DNA from: Bacteroidales bacterium
Lineage (GTDB): Bacteria; Bacteroidota; Bacteroidia; Bacteroidales; UBA1402
DNA: 64,000 bases
Assembly (NCBI GenBank): GCA_017468435.1
Contig: JAFUIP010000009.1
Location: 36,423-100,422, forward strand
Direction of reading: 5' to 3'
Below the pieces are notes generated by a model. The model had not been told where the DNA came from. It searched no databases and saw nothing but the letters and a program-made list of their open reading frames with translations. The stretch's first letter is position 1. Each line of letters opens with the position of its first letter. Of this stretch, positions 16,839-26,273 are shown piece by piece. Both the position numbers and the translations under genes were made by a program.

Positions 16839-19767
16839 ACAAAATATATTCTTTCGTATGACGGAATACTTCTCCCGCTTTGATACGGAAAACTTTACCC
16901 ACAGGTTCTCCCGTTTTGACATCCAAATATTGCGCCTTGTACTCGCCGGTTTTCTGGTAACGCAAATCTATCTCGGCTTTTTCCGAAGGATAGAGAATAT
17001 AACCTACGTCAGGGTTACTCATCATATAAATGCCATTCATGCCGATAGGTGACATTTTCGTAGCGTCTTGCAAGAATTTTTCGGGCAATCCGGCCGGCAG
17101 ATCACAGATGGAAGCACCCGCCAGAAAAGTCGCCCAAGCCAGTTCAGGATAACGGCTCGCCGAGTAAATGACGGCCTTTTCGGGATAAGCCTGACGATAT
17201 TCCAAGACCATGTCGTACACACTTTGCCAAGAAGCAGGAGAGGGCTTCATGATGCGTTCGAATTGTCGGGGCGAAAGGTTCAGTCCGCCTTCGGGAGCAA
17301 AGAGTTTTCCATTGCCATCCATGTACCAATATTTGATATCGATAGCATCGATCACTTCGGCATAACGAGGATTTTTCATAATGCTGTCTTGCACATCTTT
17401 GGTACAACTCAAAGCCACCAGCACCTGCTTATTGTTTTCCTTTTCCCAAGCAATGATTTCATCCAACCAGAAAGCCACAAAATGATAAGGTCCGGTAAAT
17501 TCCTCGCTGATAAAATGAATCACACTGCCCTTGTCGGCAAAATTATCCAAGCATTTTCGGATATAATTGCGATGCAATTCCCTGCGCACCGGATGATTGA
17601 CATCGTAGAAATGTTCGGCCATGAAGACGCGCTTGTTGCCGGCGTAAGGCGTTGGTTCGGGAAATCCTGTTTCGTTCACGTTGTTGGCAGAACGCCAGGG
17701 AAAATCGGCCCAATGGCCTCCGGCCTCCAAGATATTGTGCTGAAAATAATGCTGATAGAACAACATCAAACCTTTTTCGTCGGCCAAGTCGGCGTAAGTA
17801 GCCAGGCGGTTCCAGTACCAATTGTTCCATCGGGTCAGATCGTATTTGCTCAAACCGTCCCAGGCACGGCCCTGTCCGCTGCGGGCAAAGGGCAATTCGT
17901 AGAAGGGAACGCGTTGTTCGCCGTCGATGCGGGCCGTACGCTGATGATCGTCGCGACGTCTGTCAAGCCAAAGAGCATAATGGAAATCGGTCACCAAGAT
18001 ATTTTTCTCTTTCATGAAATCGGTAACATCCTTCAAATCGTCCACCATACCGTAGCCTTCCGGGCCCAAAGCATAGCGCACCAAATGCGGATCGTTTTGC
18101 GCCGACATGCGAGGATTGCCTCTCCACCAGGTACACTGACGACGTCCGCCCGTCAAAATCTGGCCATCTCTTTGCAGGATGCCGTCTTTGAGTTCCACGG
18201 CCGGATATGGTTGTTTCTCCTGAACCTGCGCCACATAGGGCTTCCAAGCATCTTTCAATGGCTCGCTTTCGTAAGTAAGGACAAAAGGCTCGAGTATCAA
18301 GAGAGAGTCTATCCACTCAGACAACATGAGCAATGGTTTACGGGCTTTAGCCGTCTGATAGGCAGCGTCTTCGAAAGAAGAAGTGCCGCCATCGCCACGC
18401 GTCATCAACTTATCGCCTTCGGGCGAAGCCTTGCCCAAACGTTTTTCCAACTGCGAATAATACAGACTCCAAGGATTCACGTGATTATTGCTCGATTCCC
18501 AATGTCCGCGACCATTGAACTGTCCCCAAGCGCCGAATGCATAGTTATTGCCTGAAACCTCGGGCTTTACACAAGACACCATAGATGCCGTCGAATTCCA
18601 GAAAGTGGTATTGGTAGTGGTCCAGCCGGCAAAAGCATCGGCATAATTGGGCACATTGGTACGCAAGGCATTGCCGCTCACGCTACAGATATCGAAGAGC
18701 ACACCGCTCGACCAGGCATCCACGCAGCCACTATAACTGTGAGGCATCAAAGACCAACATTGCACAAAAGCATTGGGTCCGTGCGTGGCGCCCACGGCAA
18801 AATCGTGATAACCTTCCTGAGCTTGAATACGCAGGCAAAGTACTTGAGAGCCTTTTACATAGAAAGAATAACGACGCTGTGAACCTATTTCAGAAACCGG
18901 CTCCAGGCTCTTACAATCTTGAATGCTGACACGCGATGCCGTTTCGGCCACAAACACGGCGGAACCGGCCAGATGACGAAATTCCACTGCCCTCACCCAG
19001 GCGTCTCTCACATGTTCAAGGGCGATGCCTATCCAAGCATGGTTTTCGTCTTTGAGATTATTCTCGTCGTACACAGAATGTATGCAAAGGTTTTCAACAC
19101 CCACATTTTCAATGCGTCCCGGCCATTCCATCCGAGAAAGGGAAACCTTGTTCTCGGGCAGCAATTCGTAAGTGATGGGCGCATCCAGATGAATGCTTTT
19201 ACCGCGAACTTCGCTCACTTCTCTTTCCCAGCTGATATTCGGGAACTGTGAAATAAAAATTCTATCTCCTTGACGGAAAGAATGTTTCTCCAAATCCAAA
19301 CTCAAAGCACCTACGGGAGCGGCCTTCGCAAGTGACACAGCATTTTTCTTATCGAAACTGGCATCGTTTTCACCTTTGATGCGGATGATGCTCAAACGGT
19401 CGCGCGAAGTAGAAAGCAATTTTGTTCCATTGTCGTCTATGCCACTGCCTCGCAACACCACGCCGGAAGCCTTTATCCACAGAGTGTTGGAAATGCAATA
19501 CGTACCTTTTTCCAAAAGCACTGCGCCACGAAATCCATCTTCGTTCATGGGCAAGGACGATACATAATCCAAAGCCGCCTGAATGTTTTGCGTGGCATCT
19601 TCTTTCGTTGCCGGAACCACTGCTTTAATCGCCACCATGGGAATGGAAGATTCGCTGGCCTTGTATCCGCAATACGAATAATCCGGCAAGGGCAAAGCTC
19701 TACCCCTCTGCGCCATCAAAGGCATGGCCAGACATAAAACAAGTAAGAATAAGCTATATTTTTTCAT
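16825..19767 (-). CDS. Large secreted beta-helix plus DUF protein, paralogue 1
   Basis: 980 residues, signal peptide MKKYSLFLLVLCLAMPLMAQ. A GGAGG Shine-Dalgarno-like sequence 6 bases before the ATG at 19767 decides this start over the ATG at 19782, which would overlap the previous stop codon. Residues about 25-460 are a pectate lyase 3-like right-handed beta-helix (DYVSSLPMNEDGFRGAVLLE, then repeated VRLRG-like turns). Residues about 520-960 are a conserved Bacteroidota domain of unknown function (I think DUF6298, possibly DUF4955): DRRRDDHQR, FARSGQGRAWDGLSKYDL, HFISEEFTGPYHF, LSCTKDVQDSI. The paired Glu in ISEE and TIM-barrel-like spacing suggest a glycosidase. It is a tandem paralogue of the preceding gene. 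Function not established. Confidence 0.7.
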   Translation of the reverse strand: MKKYSLFLLVLCLAMPLMAQRGRALPLPDYSYCGYKASESSIPMVAIKAVVPATKEDATQNIQAALDYVSSLPMNEDGFRGAVLLEKGTYCISNTLWIKASGVVLRGSGIDDNGTKLLSTSRDRLSIIRIKGENDASFDKKNAVSLAKAAPVGALSLDLEKHSFRQGDRIFISQFPNISWEREVSEVRGKSIHLDAPITYELLPENKVSLSRMEWPGRIENVGVENLCIHSVYDENNLKDENHAWIGIALEHVRDAWVRAVEFRHLAGSAVFVAETASRVSIQDCKSLEPVSEIGSQRRYSFYVKGSQVLCLRIQAQEGYHDFAVGATHGPNAFVQCWSLMPHSYSGCVDAWSSGVLFDICSVSGNALRTNVPNYADAFAGWTTTNTTFWNSTASMVSCVKPEVSGNNYAFGAWGQFNGRGHWESSNNHVNPWSLYYSQLEKRLGKASPEGDKLMTRGDGGTSSFEDAAYQTAKARKPLLMLSEWIDSLLILEPFVLTYESEPLKDAWKPYVAQVQEKQPYPAVELKDGILQRDGQILTGGRRQCTWWRGNPRMSAQNDPHLVRYALGPEGYGMVDDLKDVTDFMKEKNILVTDFHYALWLDRRRDDHQRTARIDGEQRVPFYELPFARSGQGRAWDGLSKYDLTRWNNWYWNRLATYADLADEKGLMLFYQHYFQHNILEAGGHWADFPWRSANNVNETGFPEPTPYAGNKRVFMAEHFYDVNHPVRRELHRNYIRKCLDNFADKGSVIHFISEEFTGPYHFVAFWLDEIIAWEKENNKQVLVALSCTKDVQDSIMKNPRYAEVIDAIDIKYWYMDGNGKLFAPEGGLNLSPRQFERIMKPSPASWQSVYDMVLEYRQAYPEKAVIYSASRYPELAWATFLAGASICDLPAGLPEKFLQDATKMSPIGMNGIYMMSNPDVGYILYPSEKAEIDLRYQKTGEYKAQYLDVKTGEPVGKVFRIKAGEVFRHTKEYILWLYR

Positions 19768-19781
19768 ACGTATATCCTCCA

Positions 19782-22700
19782 TTATCTATACAACCAAAGA
19801 ACACCTTTTTTCTCGAAAGAATAAGTTTTTCCGCCCTTCATTTTGAAGGCTTCTCCTACGGGCAGGCCGTTACGAGGATTAATCCATTTGGCATTATAAG
19901 TCCTGCCATCGCCCTCAAGGTTGAGGCTCAATTGTTCTGCGGAAGGAGCATACACCACGTAACCCAAACCAGGTTTTCCTATTTGCATGGCTTCCTTGTT
20001 TTCTACAGGACGCATCTGCGGAACCGCTTTCTTGAAATCTTGCGGCAGGGCCGAAGGCAAAGCACAAAGCGAAGCACCGCCCATCATGGCAGCCCAAACA
20101 TCGCCGTTGGCAGAAACGATGAAAGCCTTTTCAGGGAAACGTTGACGATAATCCGACACCACTTCGTAGGTACGTTCGGAAGCATTGCGAGCCTTCACTT
20201 CGGCCTTTTCGGTGTAATCCCTGCGCAAACGTCCATACTGACGGGGGGCCATATGCACACCTCCGGGCGGTGCATGGAAACCATTCATGGTAGGATGCCA
20301 ATACTTCATATCGATGATATCCACGGTTTTAGCGCGAGCTTCGTCGGCCAGGATGGCATCCTGCACATCTTTCGTACAGCTCAGGGCCACCTTGGCATCC
20401 TTGCCGGTTTCGGCTTCCCATTCCGCAATCACATCCAACCAGAATTGTACAAAATGAAGCGGACCGGTATATTCTTCACTGATAAAGTGGATGACACTTC
20501 CGTTATCGGCAAATTCGTCCAAAGATTTTCTGATATAATTGCGATACATAGCGCGACGTCCTTCGTGGCTCACATCGTAGAAATGTTCCGACATATACAC
20601 GCGCTTGTCCACGGCATAAGGCACCGGTTCGGGAAATCCCATATCGTTGATATTGTTGGCACTACGCCAAGGACTGTCGGCCCAATGCGCACCGGCTTCT
20701 ATGATATTGTGCTGGAAGAAATGCTGATGATAAAGCATCAGACCTTTTTCATCGGCCAGGTCGGCATAGGTCTTCAGACGATTCCAATACCAGACATTCC
20801 ATTTGGTAAGGTCGTACTTGCTCAGGCCGTCGTAGGCGACGCCCTGTCCGCTGCGGGCAAATGGCTGTTCGTAGAAAGGCGCCCATACATAGCCGTCCAT
20901 GCGGCGGATGCGCTCGTGGTCGTCGCGGCGACGATCGTACCAAAGTCCGTAGTGATGGTCCATGGTAAGCACGCCACGCGCCTTCATGTTGTTGGTAAGT
21001 TCTTCCAGATCGTCGGTAAATCCGGTACCGGTACGGCCGGGCACCCAACGGGTGATATGCGGAGCCTTGCTGTTGAAAAGATAACGGGCTTTGGTCGAGC
21101 CATTCCACCAGACAATGCCATTTTTGGTACCGGTAAGAATGGCATCGTCTTTGGTGATGATACCGTTTTCAATCACAGCCAAGGAAGCAGATTTCTTCGT
21201 GTTTTTCTTAGCAGCTTGCTTATACGATTTCAGCCAAAGCGTATTTTCTTTGGTTTGCGAAGCCAAGGTCAAAGGATATTTCACTTGCAGGCTATCTATC
21301 CAATCTTTCAGTTCCAATGCCGCTTGACGCGCCTCAGCCACAAAAACTTGCGCCTTACTGATGGGCGGATTGCTGGCAGACTGCGTATCAATGGGCATCA
21401 ACTTGCGCACTTCGTCTTTGGTGGCGGCATTACGAGCGGCCAATTGCGCGTAAAAAAGACTCTGCGGCTTGACAAAAGAATCGGCCGATTCGAAACGACC
21501 CTGCATCTGTCCCCAAGCGCCGTAAGCCCAGTTGTGGGCCGTGGGCGGATTAGGATTGGCCAACATGGCTGCCGAGCAATTCCACATCATGGAGTTGGCG
21601 GCCGTCCAGCCGGCACCCATATTGTCCTGACCGCGATTTCCGTACGAAAGCAAGACGCCCACACCATTGAAATTGTCGAACAAAAGCCCCGTGGACCAAG
21701 CTGCGATAGCGCCGCTCATGTGATGCGACCAATCGGCCTGACATTGTACGAATGCGTTCGGACCCGGCGCGATATGACCGGTAGAAAAATCGTGAAAACC
21801 TTGCTGGGCATACAGACGTTGGAAAAGGCATTGTCCACCCAAAGTATGGAAAGTATAACGACGAGAACCACCAATTTCAGACACCGGCGCATACGACTGA
21901 CAATCTTCCACCGTCACGCGACGCACATTGTCGGTAACAAACACCGCAGAACCCGCAAAATGACGGAATTGCACGCGACGCACCCAAGCATCTTCGGCAT
22001 TGTCGAGCTCGATAGCGTTCCAACGGTGATTTTCGTCGTATGGATTCGATTCATCGTAAACGGAAGTAAGGCGCAGGTTTTCAACGGCCACTTGCGCAAT
22101 ACGACCCGGCCATGTCTGCACTTGCACCATTCCTTCTTCAAGACTGATATCGCAGGTGAGCGGCGCATCCAAAAACAGCGTATCGCCACGCAGGGCAAGC
22201 ACTTGTCTTTCCCAACGCACTTCCACGTCGCCGGGACGGCCTTTGGTTTTATCGCCGGGTTTCCAACCGATATAGGATGATTCGCCACCGAAATCGTTCA
22301 TATCCATTGCATCTATCCATTCCTTGGTCACCCAACGGGAAATGAGCAAAGTCTGACCCGGACTGTAGGTTTCCACCTCGTTCACACGGATGAACATATC
22401 GCCCATGGCCACCGGCGCCGACAAAGTACGCACCTTGTCCAAACGACGGTCGGCGCGGCCTGCCAAGCGAATCATGGTGGTACGATCTTGTCCCAGTCCG
22501 AGCAATTCCGTGCCGTTTTCGTCACTGCCACTACCGCGCAACACCACGCCCGAGGCCGACAGCAGCAAGCCGCCTTCTATTTGAAATTGTCCTTTATCCA
22601 ATTGCACGGCGCCGCGGAATCCGTTTTCATCCACAGGCAAAGAAGACACATAATCGATAGCTGCCTGAATGTAGGCCGTTGCATCGCCGGAGCGATAAGG

Positions 22701-22889
22701 CACGAAAGCCTTCACAGCCACTTCCGGAATCAATTCATCGGAAGCCTTGTAGCCACAATACGAATAGTCCGGAATTTTGTTCCCTCTCTTGTCCACTTTC
22801 GGATAAGAAGCCTGCGCCATCGCCGTCAAAGGCAGGAAGATAGCCGTCAACGACAAGAGCGAAATAAATGAAACAATGCTTTTTTTCAT
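19782..22889 (-). CDS. Large secreted beta-helix plus DUF protein, paralogue 2
   Basis: 1035 residues; start taken at MKKSIVSFISLL (22889), with ATG at 22895 also possible. Same architecture as its neighbour: signal peptide, an NH2-terminal PDYSYCGYKASDELIP segment, right-handed beta-helix to about residue 480, then the shared C-terminal domain (DRRRDDHERI, FARSGQGVAYDGLSKYDL, HFISEEYTGPLHF, LSCTKDVQDAI). An extra linker rich in Lys (about 570-610) and an insert near GFHAPPGGVHMAPRQYGR distinguish it. Two paralogues in tandem suggest two related pectin linkages. Its stop codon overlaps an ATG of the next gene (TAATG), but that gene is better started 15 bases later. An intrinsic terminator lies just before its start codon. 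Confidence 0.7.
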   Translation of the reverse strand: MKKSIVSFISLLSLTAIFLPLTAMAQASYPKVDKRGNKIPDYSYCGYKASDELIPEVAVKAFVPYRSGDATAYIQAAIDYVSSLPVDENGFRGAVQLDKGQFQIEGGLLLSASGVVLRGSGSDENGTELLGLGQDRTTMIRLAGRADRRLDKVRTLSAPVAMGDMFIRVNEVETYSPGQTLLISRWVTKEWIDAMDMNDFGGESSYIGWKPGDKTKGRPGDVEVRWERQVLALRGDTLFLDAPLTCDISLEEGMVQVQTWPGRIAQVAVENLRLTSVYDESNPYDENHRWNAIELDNAEDAWVRRVQFRHFAGSAVFVTDNVRRVTVEDCQSYAPVSEIGGSRRYTFHTLGGQCLFQRLYAQQGFHDFSTGHIAPGPNAFVQCQADWSHHMSGAIAAWSTGLLFDNFNGVGVLLSYGNRGQDNMGAGWTAANSMMWNCSAAMLANPNPPTAHNWAYGAWGQMQGRFESADSFVKPQSLFYAQLAARNAATKDEVRKLMPIDTQSASNPPISKAQVFVAEARQAALELKDWIDSLQVKYPLTLASQTKENTLWLKSYKQAAKKNTKKSASLAVIENGIITKDDAILTGTKNGIVWWNGSTKARYLFNSKAPHITRWVPGRTGTGFTDDLEELTNNMKARGVLTMDHHYGLWYDRRRDDHERIRRMDGYVWAPFYEQPFARSGQGVAYDGLSKYDLTKWNVWYWNRLKTYADLADEKGLMLYHQHFFQHNIIEAGAHWADSPWRSANNINDMGFPEPVPYAVDKRVYMSEHFYDVSHEGRRAMYRNYIRKSLDEFADNGSVIHFISEEYTGPLHFVQFWLDVIAEWEAETGKDAKVALSCTKDVQDAILADEARAKTVDIIDMKYWHPTMNGFHAPPGGVHMAPRQYGRLRRDYTEKAEVKARNASERTYEVVSDYRQRFPEKAFIVSANGDVWAAMMGGASLCALPSALPQDFKKAVPQMRPVENKEAMQIGKPGLGYVVYAPSAEQLSLNLEGDGRTYNAKWINPRNGLPVGEAFKMKGGKTYSFEKKGVLWLYR

Positions 22890-22904
22890 CGTCATAGGAG
22901 AAAA

Positions 22905-22942
22905 AACCGCCCGTCTCTCCAAACAGAAAGACTAAGGCGGTT
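22905..22942 (-). terminator. Intrinsic terminator placed 15 bases before a start codon
   Basis: AACCGCC (22905-22911) pairs with 22936-22942, with an inner GTCT/AGAC stem; six T follow on the minus strand. It ends the aldolase-symporter-DUF3826 unit, yet lies directly against the start of the beta-helix gene at 22889, leaving no room for an independent promoter between them. Confidence 0.75.
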
Positions 22943-22961
22943 GATAATACTTTGGTGTAAA

Positions 22962-23612
22962 TTAGTGCTTGTTCTGCGCTTGCTTGATACGCTCGTTCCA
23001 AGCTTCGCGTTCTTTCTTCAAGTCGTAACCTCTCTTAGAAAGATAATTGTTGATACGGCCTTTGTACTTGCCGAACCAAGCGTGCTTCACTTTAGAATCC
23101 GAACAATCCATCGCATATTCGCGGGCTTCCATCAAGGCAGCTTTGATATAAGCGATTTCTTCGGGCTTCAAGGTGGGAATCATTTCCAGATGAGCTTGGA
23201 AAGTCTTAGGAAAAACGCCCATGGTCATGCCGTCCTTTACCTTTTCAACTTGTTCGGGCGTAAGGTTGGCATTCAGTTGAGAAACAAAATAATAATGCTT
23301 GGCCTGCAATTGGTAACGCTGATTGTGGAAAGCCTTTTCGAGCAAAGCAGACTGTTCTTCCTTAGAAATTTCCATCGCCTTGATTTCCTTTTCCTTGGCA
23401 GCATACTCATCGTTGATTTTACCCAATTCGATATATTGGGTAGCAATCAATTCTTTCATAAACTCTTGCATTTCGGCCTGGTCAAGTTCAAGAGTCTTGA
23501 CAATTTTGTCGGCTCTACCATACATTACCTGACGGTACTCGTCTTGTGATTGTTCTGCTCTCATACCCAACACAACAGCAGCCATCATCAACATCATCAT
23601 TAATTTTTTCAT
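22962..23612 (-). CDS. Free-standing DUF3826 secreted protein
   Basis: 216 residues, signal peptide MKKLMMMLMMAAVVLGMRAE. The rest is mostly helical with the DUF3826 signatures NLTPEQVEKVKDGMT and IKAALMEAREYAMD, and a basic C-terminus. It matches the C-terminal domain of the GH140-like protein at 2283-4325. DUF3826 proteins are found in pectin-related loci of Bacteroidota; their activity is not known to me. It is the third gene of the unit that starts with the aldolase at 26051, 20 bases after the symporter stop, and is followed by a terminator. A periplasmic helper or a small hydrolase/lyase would both fit. Confidence 0.75.
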   Translation of the reverse strand: MKKLMMMLMMAAVVLGMRAEQSQDEYRQVMYGRADKIVKTLELDQAEMQEFMKELIATQYIELGKINDEYAAKEKEIKAMEISKEEQSALLEKAFHNQRYQLQAKHYYFVSQLNANLTPEQVEKVKDGMTMGVFPKTFQAHLEMIPTLKPEEIAYIKAALMEAREYAMDCSDSKVKHAWFGKYKGRINNYLSKRGYDLKKEREAWNERIKQAQNKH

Positions 23613-23632
23613 ATCGATTCTCTTTAAAATGG

Positions 23633-25126
23633 TTAGTTATTTTTCGAAGATTTTTTCAGTAAAGCGGTAAACAGGAATCCCACAATGAAAATCACCATCG
23701 TACCAATGACAATGGTCAGGTTTCCATTCAGCTTGCACTGATAAGGTTCCCAAGCACCGGTGAAGAGATATTGGCTCAAGCTCATCCAGAAGATGACAAG
23801 CAAACCGGCCACTACGCCAAGAATGGCTGCCACTTTGTTGATACGCTTGCACAGGAAGCCCAAAAGGAACAATCCGAGCATACCGCCGCTGAAGATGGAA
23901 GCCAGTTTCCACCATGTGTCGAGTACGCCGTCAACACCCATCATGAGCAGAGCTACCACCACGCCGAGCACGCCCAGAATAATCGTGGTCGAATACAGCA
24001 CCACCATGCTTTCCTTTTCACTCACGTCCTTCTTGAAATGCTTGTAGAAGTCGGTCAGGATAATGGTAGAAGAACTGTTCAGACTGGTTGAAACGGTACT
24101 CATGCCGGCGGCCATGATAGAGGCAATCATCAAACCGGTGATACCTGTGGGAAGTCCGTTCACGATAAAGTAGGGGAAAACGCTGTCGCCGGTAACATCG
24201 GCAGGAAGCGTACCGGAAGTTTTATAATACACGAACAAAGCCGTTCCGATATATACAAAAACCAATGACACAGGCACATAGAGCAAACCGCCCAACAAGG
24301 TAGAGTTCTTGGCGCTCTTGTCGTCCTTGGCCGTCATGTAACGCTGAATGTAGTTCTGGTCGATACCGTAGTTTTGCAAGTTGGTGAACAAGCCGTAGAT
24401 AAGCAACACCCAGAAAGTTTTCTCTGTCAAGCTGCTGCTCAAGCTTCCCATGCTGAATTTGTTGTATTCGTTACCTACTTCTATTAATTGTCCGAGGCCT
24501 CCGGGAATCTTCACCGTCAGAACGATGGCGCAGGCCACGGCTCCCACAATCAGAATAATACCTTGAATGGCATCCGTCCAGATAACGGCCTTGATACCAC
24601 CCATGGCAGAGAAAAGCAACACGGCCACGCCCGTAACAATGATGATGGTAGGAATGCTCCAACCCAACATGTAATTGAGAGGCAAAGCCAAGAGGAAAAG
24701 AATGGATCCCATGCGCGCCAACTGGGTAAGCAAGTAGCAGACAGCCACATACACACGTGCCCAATAACCGAACTTCACTTCCAGGTAGTGGTATGCCGAC
24801 ACGCTGTTCATACTGCGATAGAGCGGCACGAACAATTTAGCAGCCAGCCATGCGGCCACAGGAATGGAAATACTGAACACAAAAGGATTCCAGTTGTTGG
24901 AGTAAGCCTCGCCCGGATAGCCCAAGAAACTGATACTGCTCACGAAAGTGGCGAAAATGGACATTCCCACTACCCAAGAAGGCAAACTACCATTGGCCTT
25001 GGTAAACTGATCGGTAGCATCTTTGTTTTTTCTGCCTCTGAAATAGAAAGAGCAACCGAACAAGACGATGCCTACGATAAAACCAATAAAAACAATATAG
25101 TCTATAACCGTAATATTCGTTACCAT
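23633..25126 (-). CDS. Sodium:solute symporter (SSS family), second copy
   Basis: 497 residues, about 13 membrane helices, with the same opening as the first symporter (SFYFRGRKNKDATDQFTKAN, GMSIFATFVSSISFLGYPGEA). It starts 4 bases after the second aldolase stop codon, repeating the aldolase-symporter pairing of 10749-13192 but in reverse dependence on neighbours: here DUF3826 follows, not the threonate enzymes. The cargo is probably another 2-keto-3-deoxy acid or a uronate-derived acid. If the first unit takes DHA, KDO is the natural partner in RG-II. This is inference from context only. Confidence 0.87.
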   Translation of the reverse strand: MVTNITVIDYIVFIGFIVGIVLFGCSFYFRGRKNKDATDQFTKANGSLPSWVVGMSIFATFVSSISFLGYPGEAYSNNWNPFVFSISIPVAAWLAAKLFVPLYRSMNSVSAYHYLEVKFGYWARVYVAVCYLLTQLARMGSILFLLALPLNYMLGWSIPTIIIVTGVAVLLFSAMGGIKAVIWTDAIQGIILIVGAVACAIVLTVKIPGGLGQLIEVGNEYNKFSMGSLSSSLTEKTFWVLLIYGLFTNLQNYGIDQNYIQRYMTAKDDKSAKNSTLLGGLLYVPVSLVFVYIGTALFVYYKTSGTLPADVTGDSVFPYFIVNGLPTGITGLMIASIMAAGMSTVSTSLNSSSTIILTDFYKHFKKDVSEKESMVVLYSTTIILGVLGVVVALLMMGVDGVLDTWWKLASIFSGGMLGLFLLGFLCKRINKVAAILGVVAGLLVIFWMSLSQYLFTGAWEPYQCKLNGNLTIVIGTMVIFIVGFLFTALLKKSSKNN

Positions 25127-25130
25127 GACA

Positions 25131-26051
25131 TTACGGATTTACAACTTCAACATTCAATTGTTCAAGAATCTGACGCACCTTGGCACGTTCCGGCTCGTTG
25201 AATTTCTGGAAGGGCAAAGCCATGTAATCGCTACAGATGCCCATCAGAGAACAAGCACATTTAACACCCTTCAGATAGCTCGATCCATAACGGCCTACTT
25301 TGTAGATGCTGTTGCTGATGAACATAATCTTTTCCTGGATTTCGTTCAACTTGGCAATATTCTTGCTTGCAGCCGCATTGTACATATCCACATAGAGTTG
25401 GGGAAACATATTGGCACCACCGTTCACACCGCCATCGCCTCCGAACAAGACAGATTCACCGGTCAATTCTTCAGGACCCATCAACAAAGAAAAATCAGGA
25501 CGATCCTTCATGATTTGGATAAGAGAATGGAAGTACACCAAGTTGGCTGAGCTATCTTTCAAACCAATCACATTGGGATGTTCGGCAATGGCTCTGGCCG
25601 TGGCGGGTTCAATCATTACCTTAACGTGAGAAGGCATATTGTAGAGAAACATGGGAAGGGGCAAAACTTCTGCCAATCCATGATAGAAATCGATCAATTC
25701 CTGCTGGGCGGGAGCATAGTAATATGGCGGAGCAGAAACCACGGCAGAAGCGCCGCAATGGAAAGCCTTTTCGGCCAGATTGACGCTTTCGGTGAGCGAA
25801 GTATCGGTGATACCCACCAGCACGGGCACGCGACCGGCCACTTGGCTACAAGTTCTCTCAATCAATTCCTTACGCAAATCGTAGCTGATGCTTTGAGCTT
25901 CACCGGTCGTACCCAGAATAAACAGACCATGTACGCCACCGGCCAAAATATGTTCAATCAAGCGTTCCAAACCGGCAACGTCCAATGTATTCATATCGGA
26001 CAGCGGAGTAATCATAGGGGGAACGATGCCCTGAATCTTTGTTTGGTTCAT
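25131..26051 (-). CDS. NAL/DHDPS-family aldolase, second copy
   Basis: 306 residues. GTTGEAQ (47-53), Tyr137 (LYNMPS) and Schiff-base Lys165 (GLKDSS) mark an active class I aldolase. The sequence differs strongly from the first copy outside the catalytic core, and LYNMPSH resembles DHDPS and KDG-aldolase-type members rather than true Neu5Ac lyases. It opens a transcription unit with a near-perfect promoter (26111-26140). Candidates: KDO aldolase (giving pyruvate and D-arabinose), KDG aldolase, or DapA. A housekeeping DapA role is less likely because it is co-transcribed with a symporter and a DUF3826 gene. Confidence 0.8.
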   Translation of the reverse strand: MNQTKIQGIVPPMITPLSDMNTLDVAGLERLIEHILAGGVHGLFILGTTGEAQSISYDLRKELIERTCSQVAGRVPVLVGITDTSLTESVNLAEKAFHCGASAVVSAPPYYYAPAQQELIDFYHGLAEVLPLPMFLYNMPSHVKVMIEPATARAIAEHPNVIGLKDSSANLVYFHSLIQIMKDRPDFSLLMGPEELTGESVLFGGDGGVNGGANMFPQLYVDMYNAAASKNIAKLNEIQEKIMFISNSIYKVGRYGSSYLKGVKCACSLMGICSDYMALPFQKFNEPERAKVRQILEQLNVEVVNP

Positions 26052-26110
26052 ATCTCTACCTATTTTGTGTGATTATTTTCTTTTGATTTTAATGTTTTAC
26101 ATTAATCGAG

Positions 26111-26140
26111 CAAAAATAAAACAAAAAGCCGTATAACAAA
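26111..26140 (-). promoter_or_regulatory. Promoter of the second aldolase unit
   Basis: Minus strand TTTG (26137-26140), 18 bases, TATTTTTG (26111-26118): nearly ideal for the Bacteroidota sigma factor. About 60 bases of leader precede the start codon at 26051. Confidence 0.72.
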
Positions 26141-26195
26141 AAAATGATTCTATAATAAAACCTAAAAAATCATCCACCCGAAAGACATAAAACAA

Positions 26196-26231
26196 GAAGC
26201 CCGGAAACTCCCAATGGAATTTCCGGACTTC
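26196..26231 (-). terminator. Terminator after the decarboxylase beta subunit
   Basis: Twelve-base arms (26196-26207 with 26220-26231, one mismatch) and a T-rich tail on the minus strand, 43 bases after the stop codon at 26274. Confidence 0.8.
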
Positions 26232-26273
26232 GTCTTATGATAAGTACAGCAAAAACGCTGTCTATCTAAACAA

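Noticed and set aside
7412..26051. Sialic acid catabolic locus
   Set aside because: Propellers, NAL-type aldolases and SSS symporters suggest it, but no NanE, NanK, NagA, NagB or sialic acid acetylesterase is present, while threonate enzymes, GH28 and the GH140-like enzyme are.
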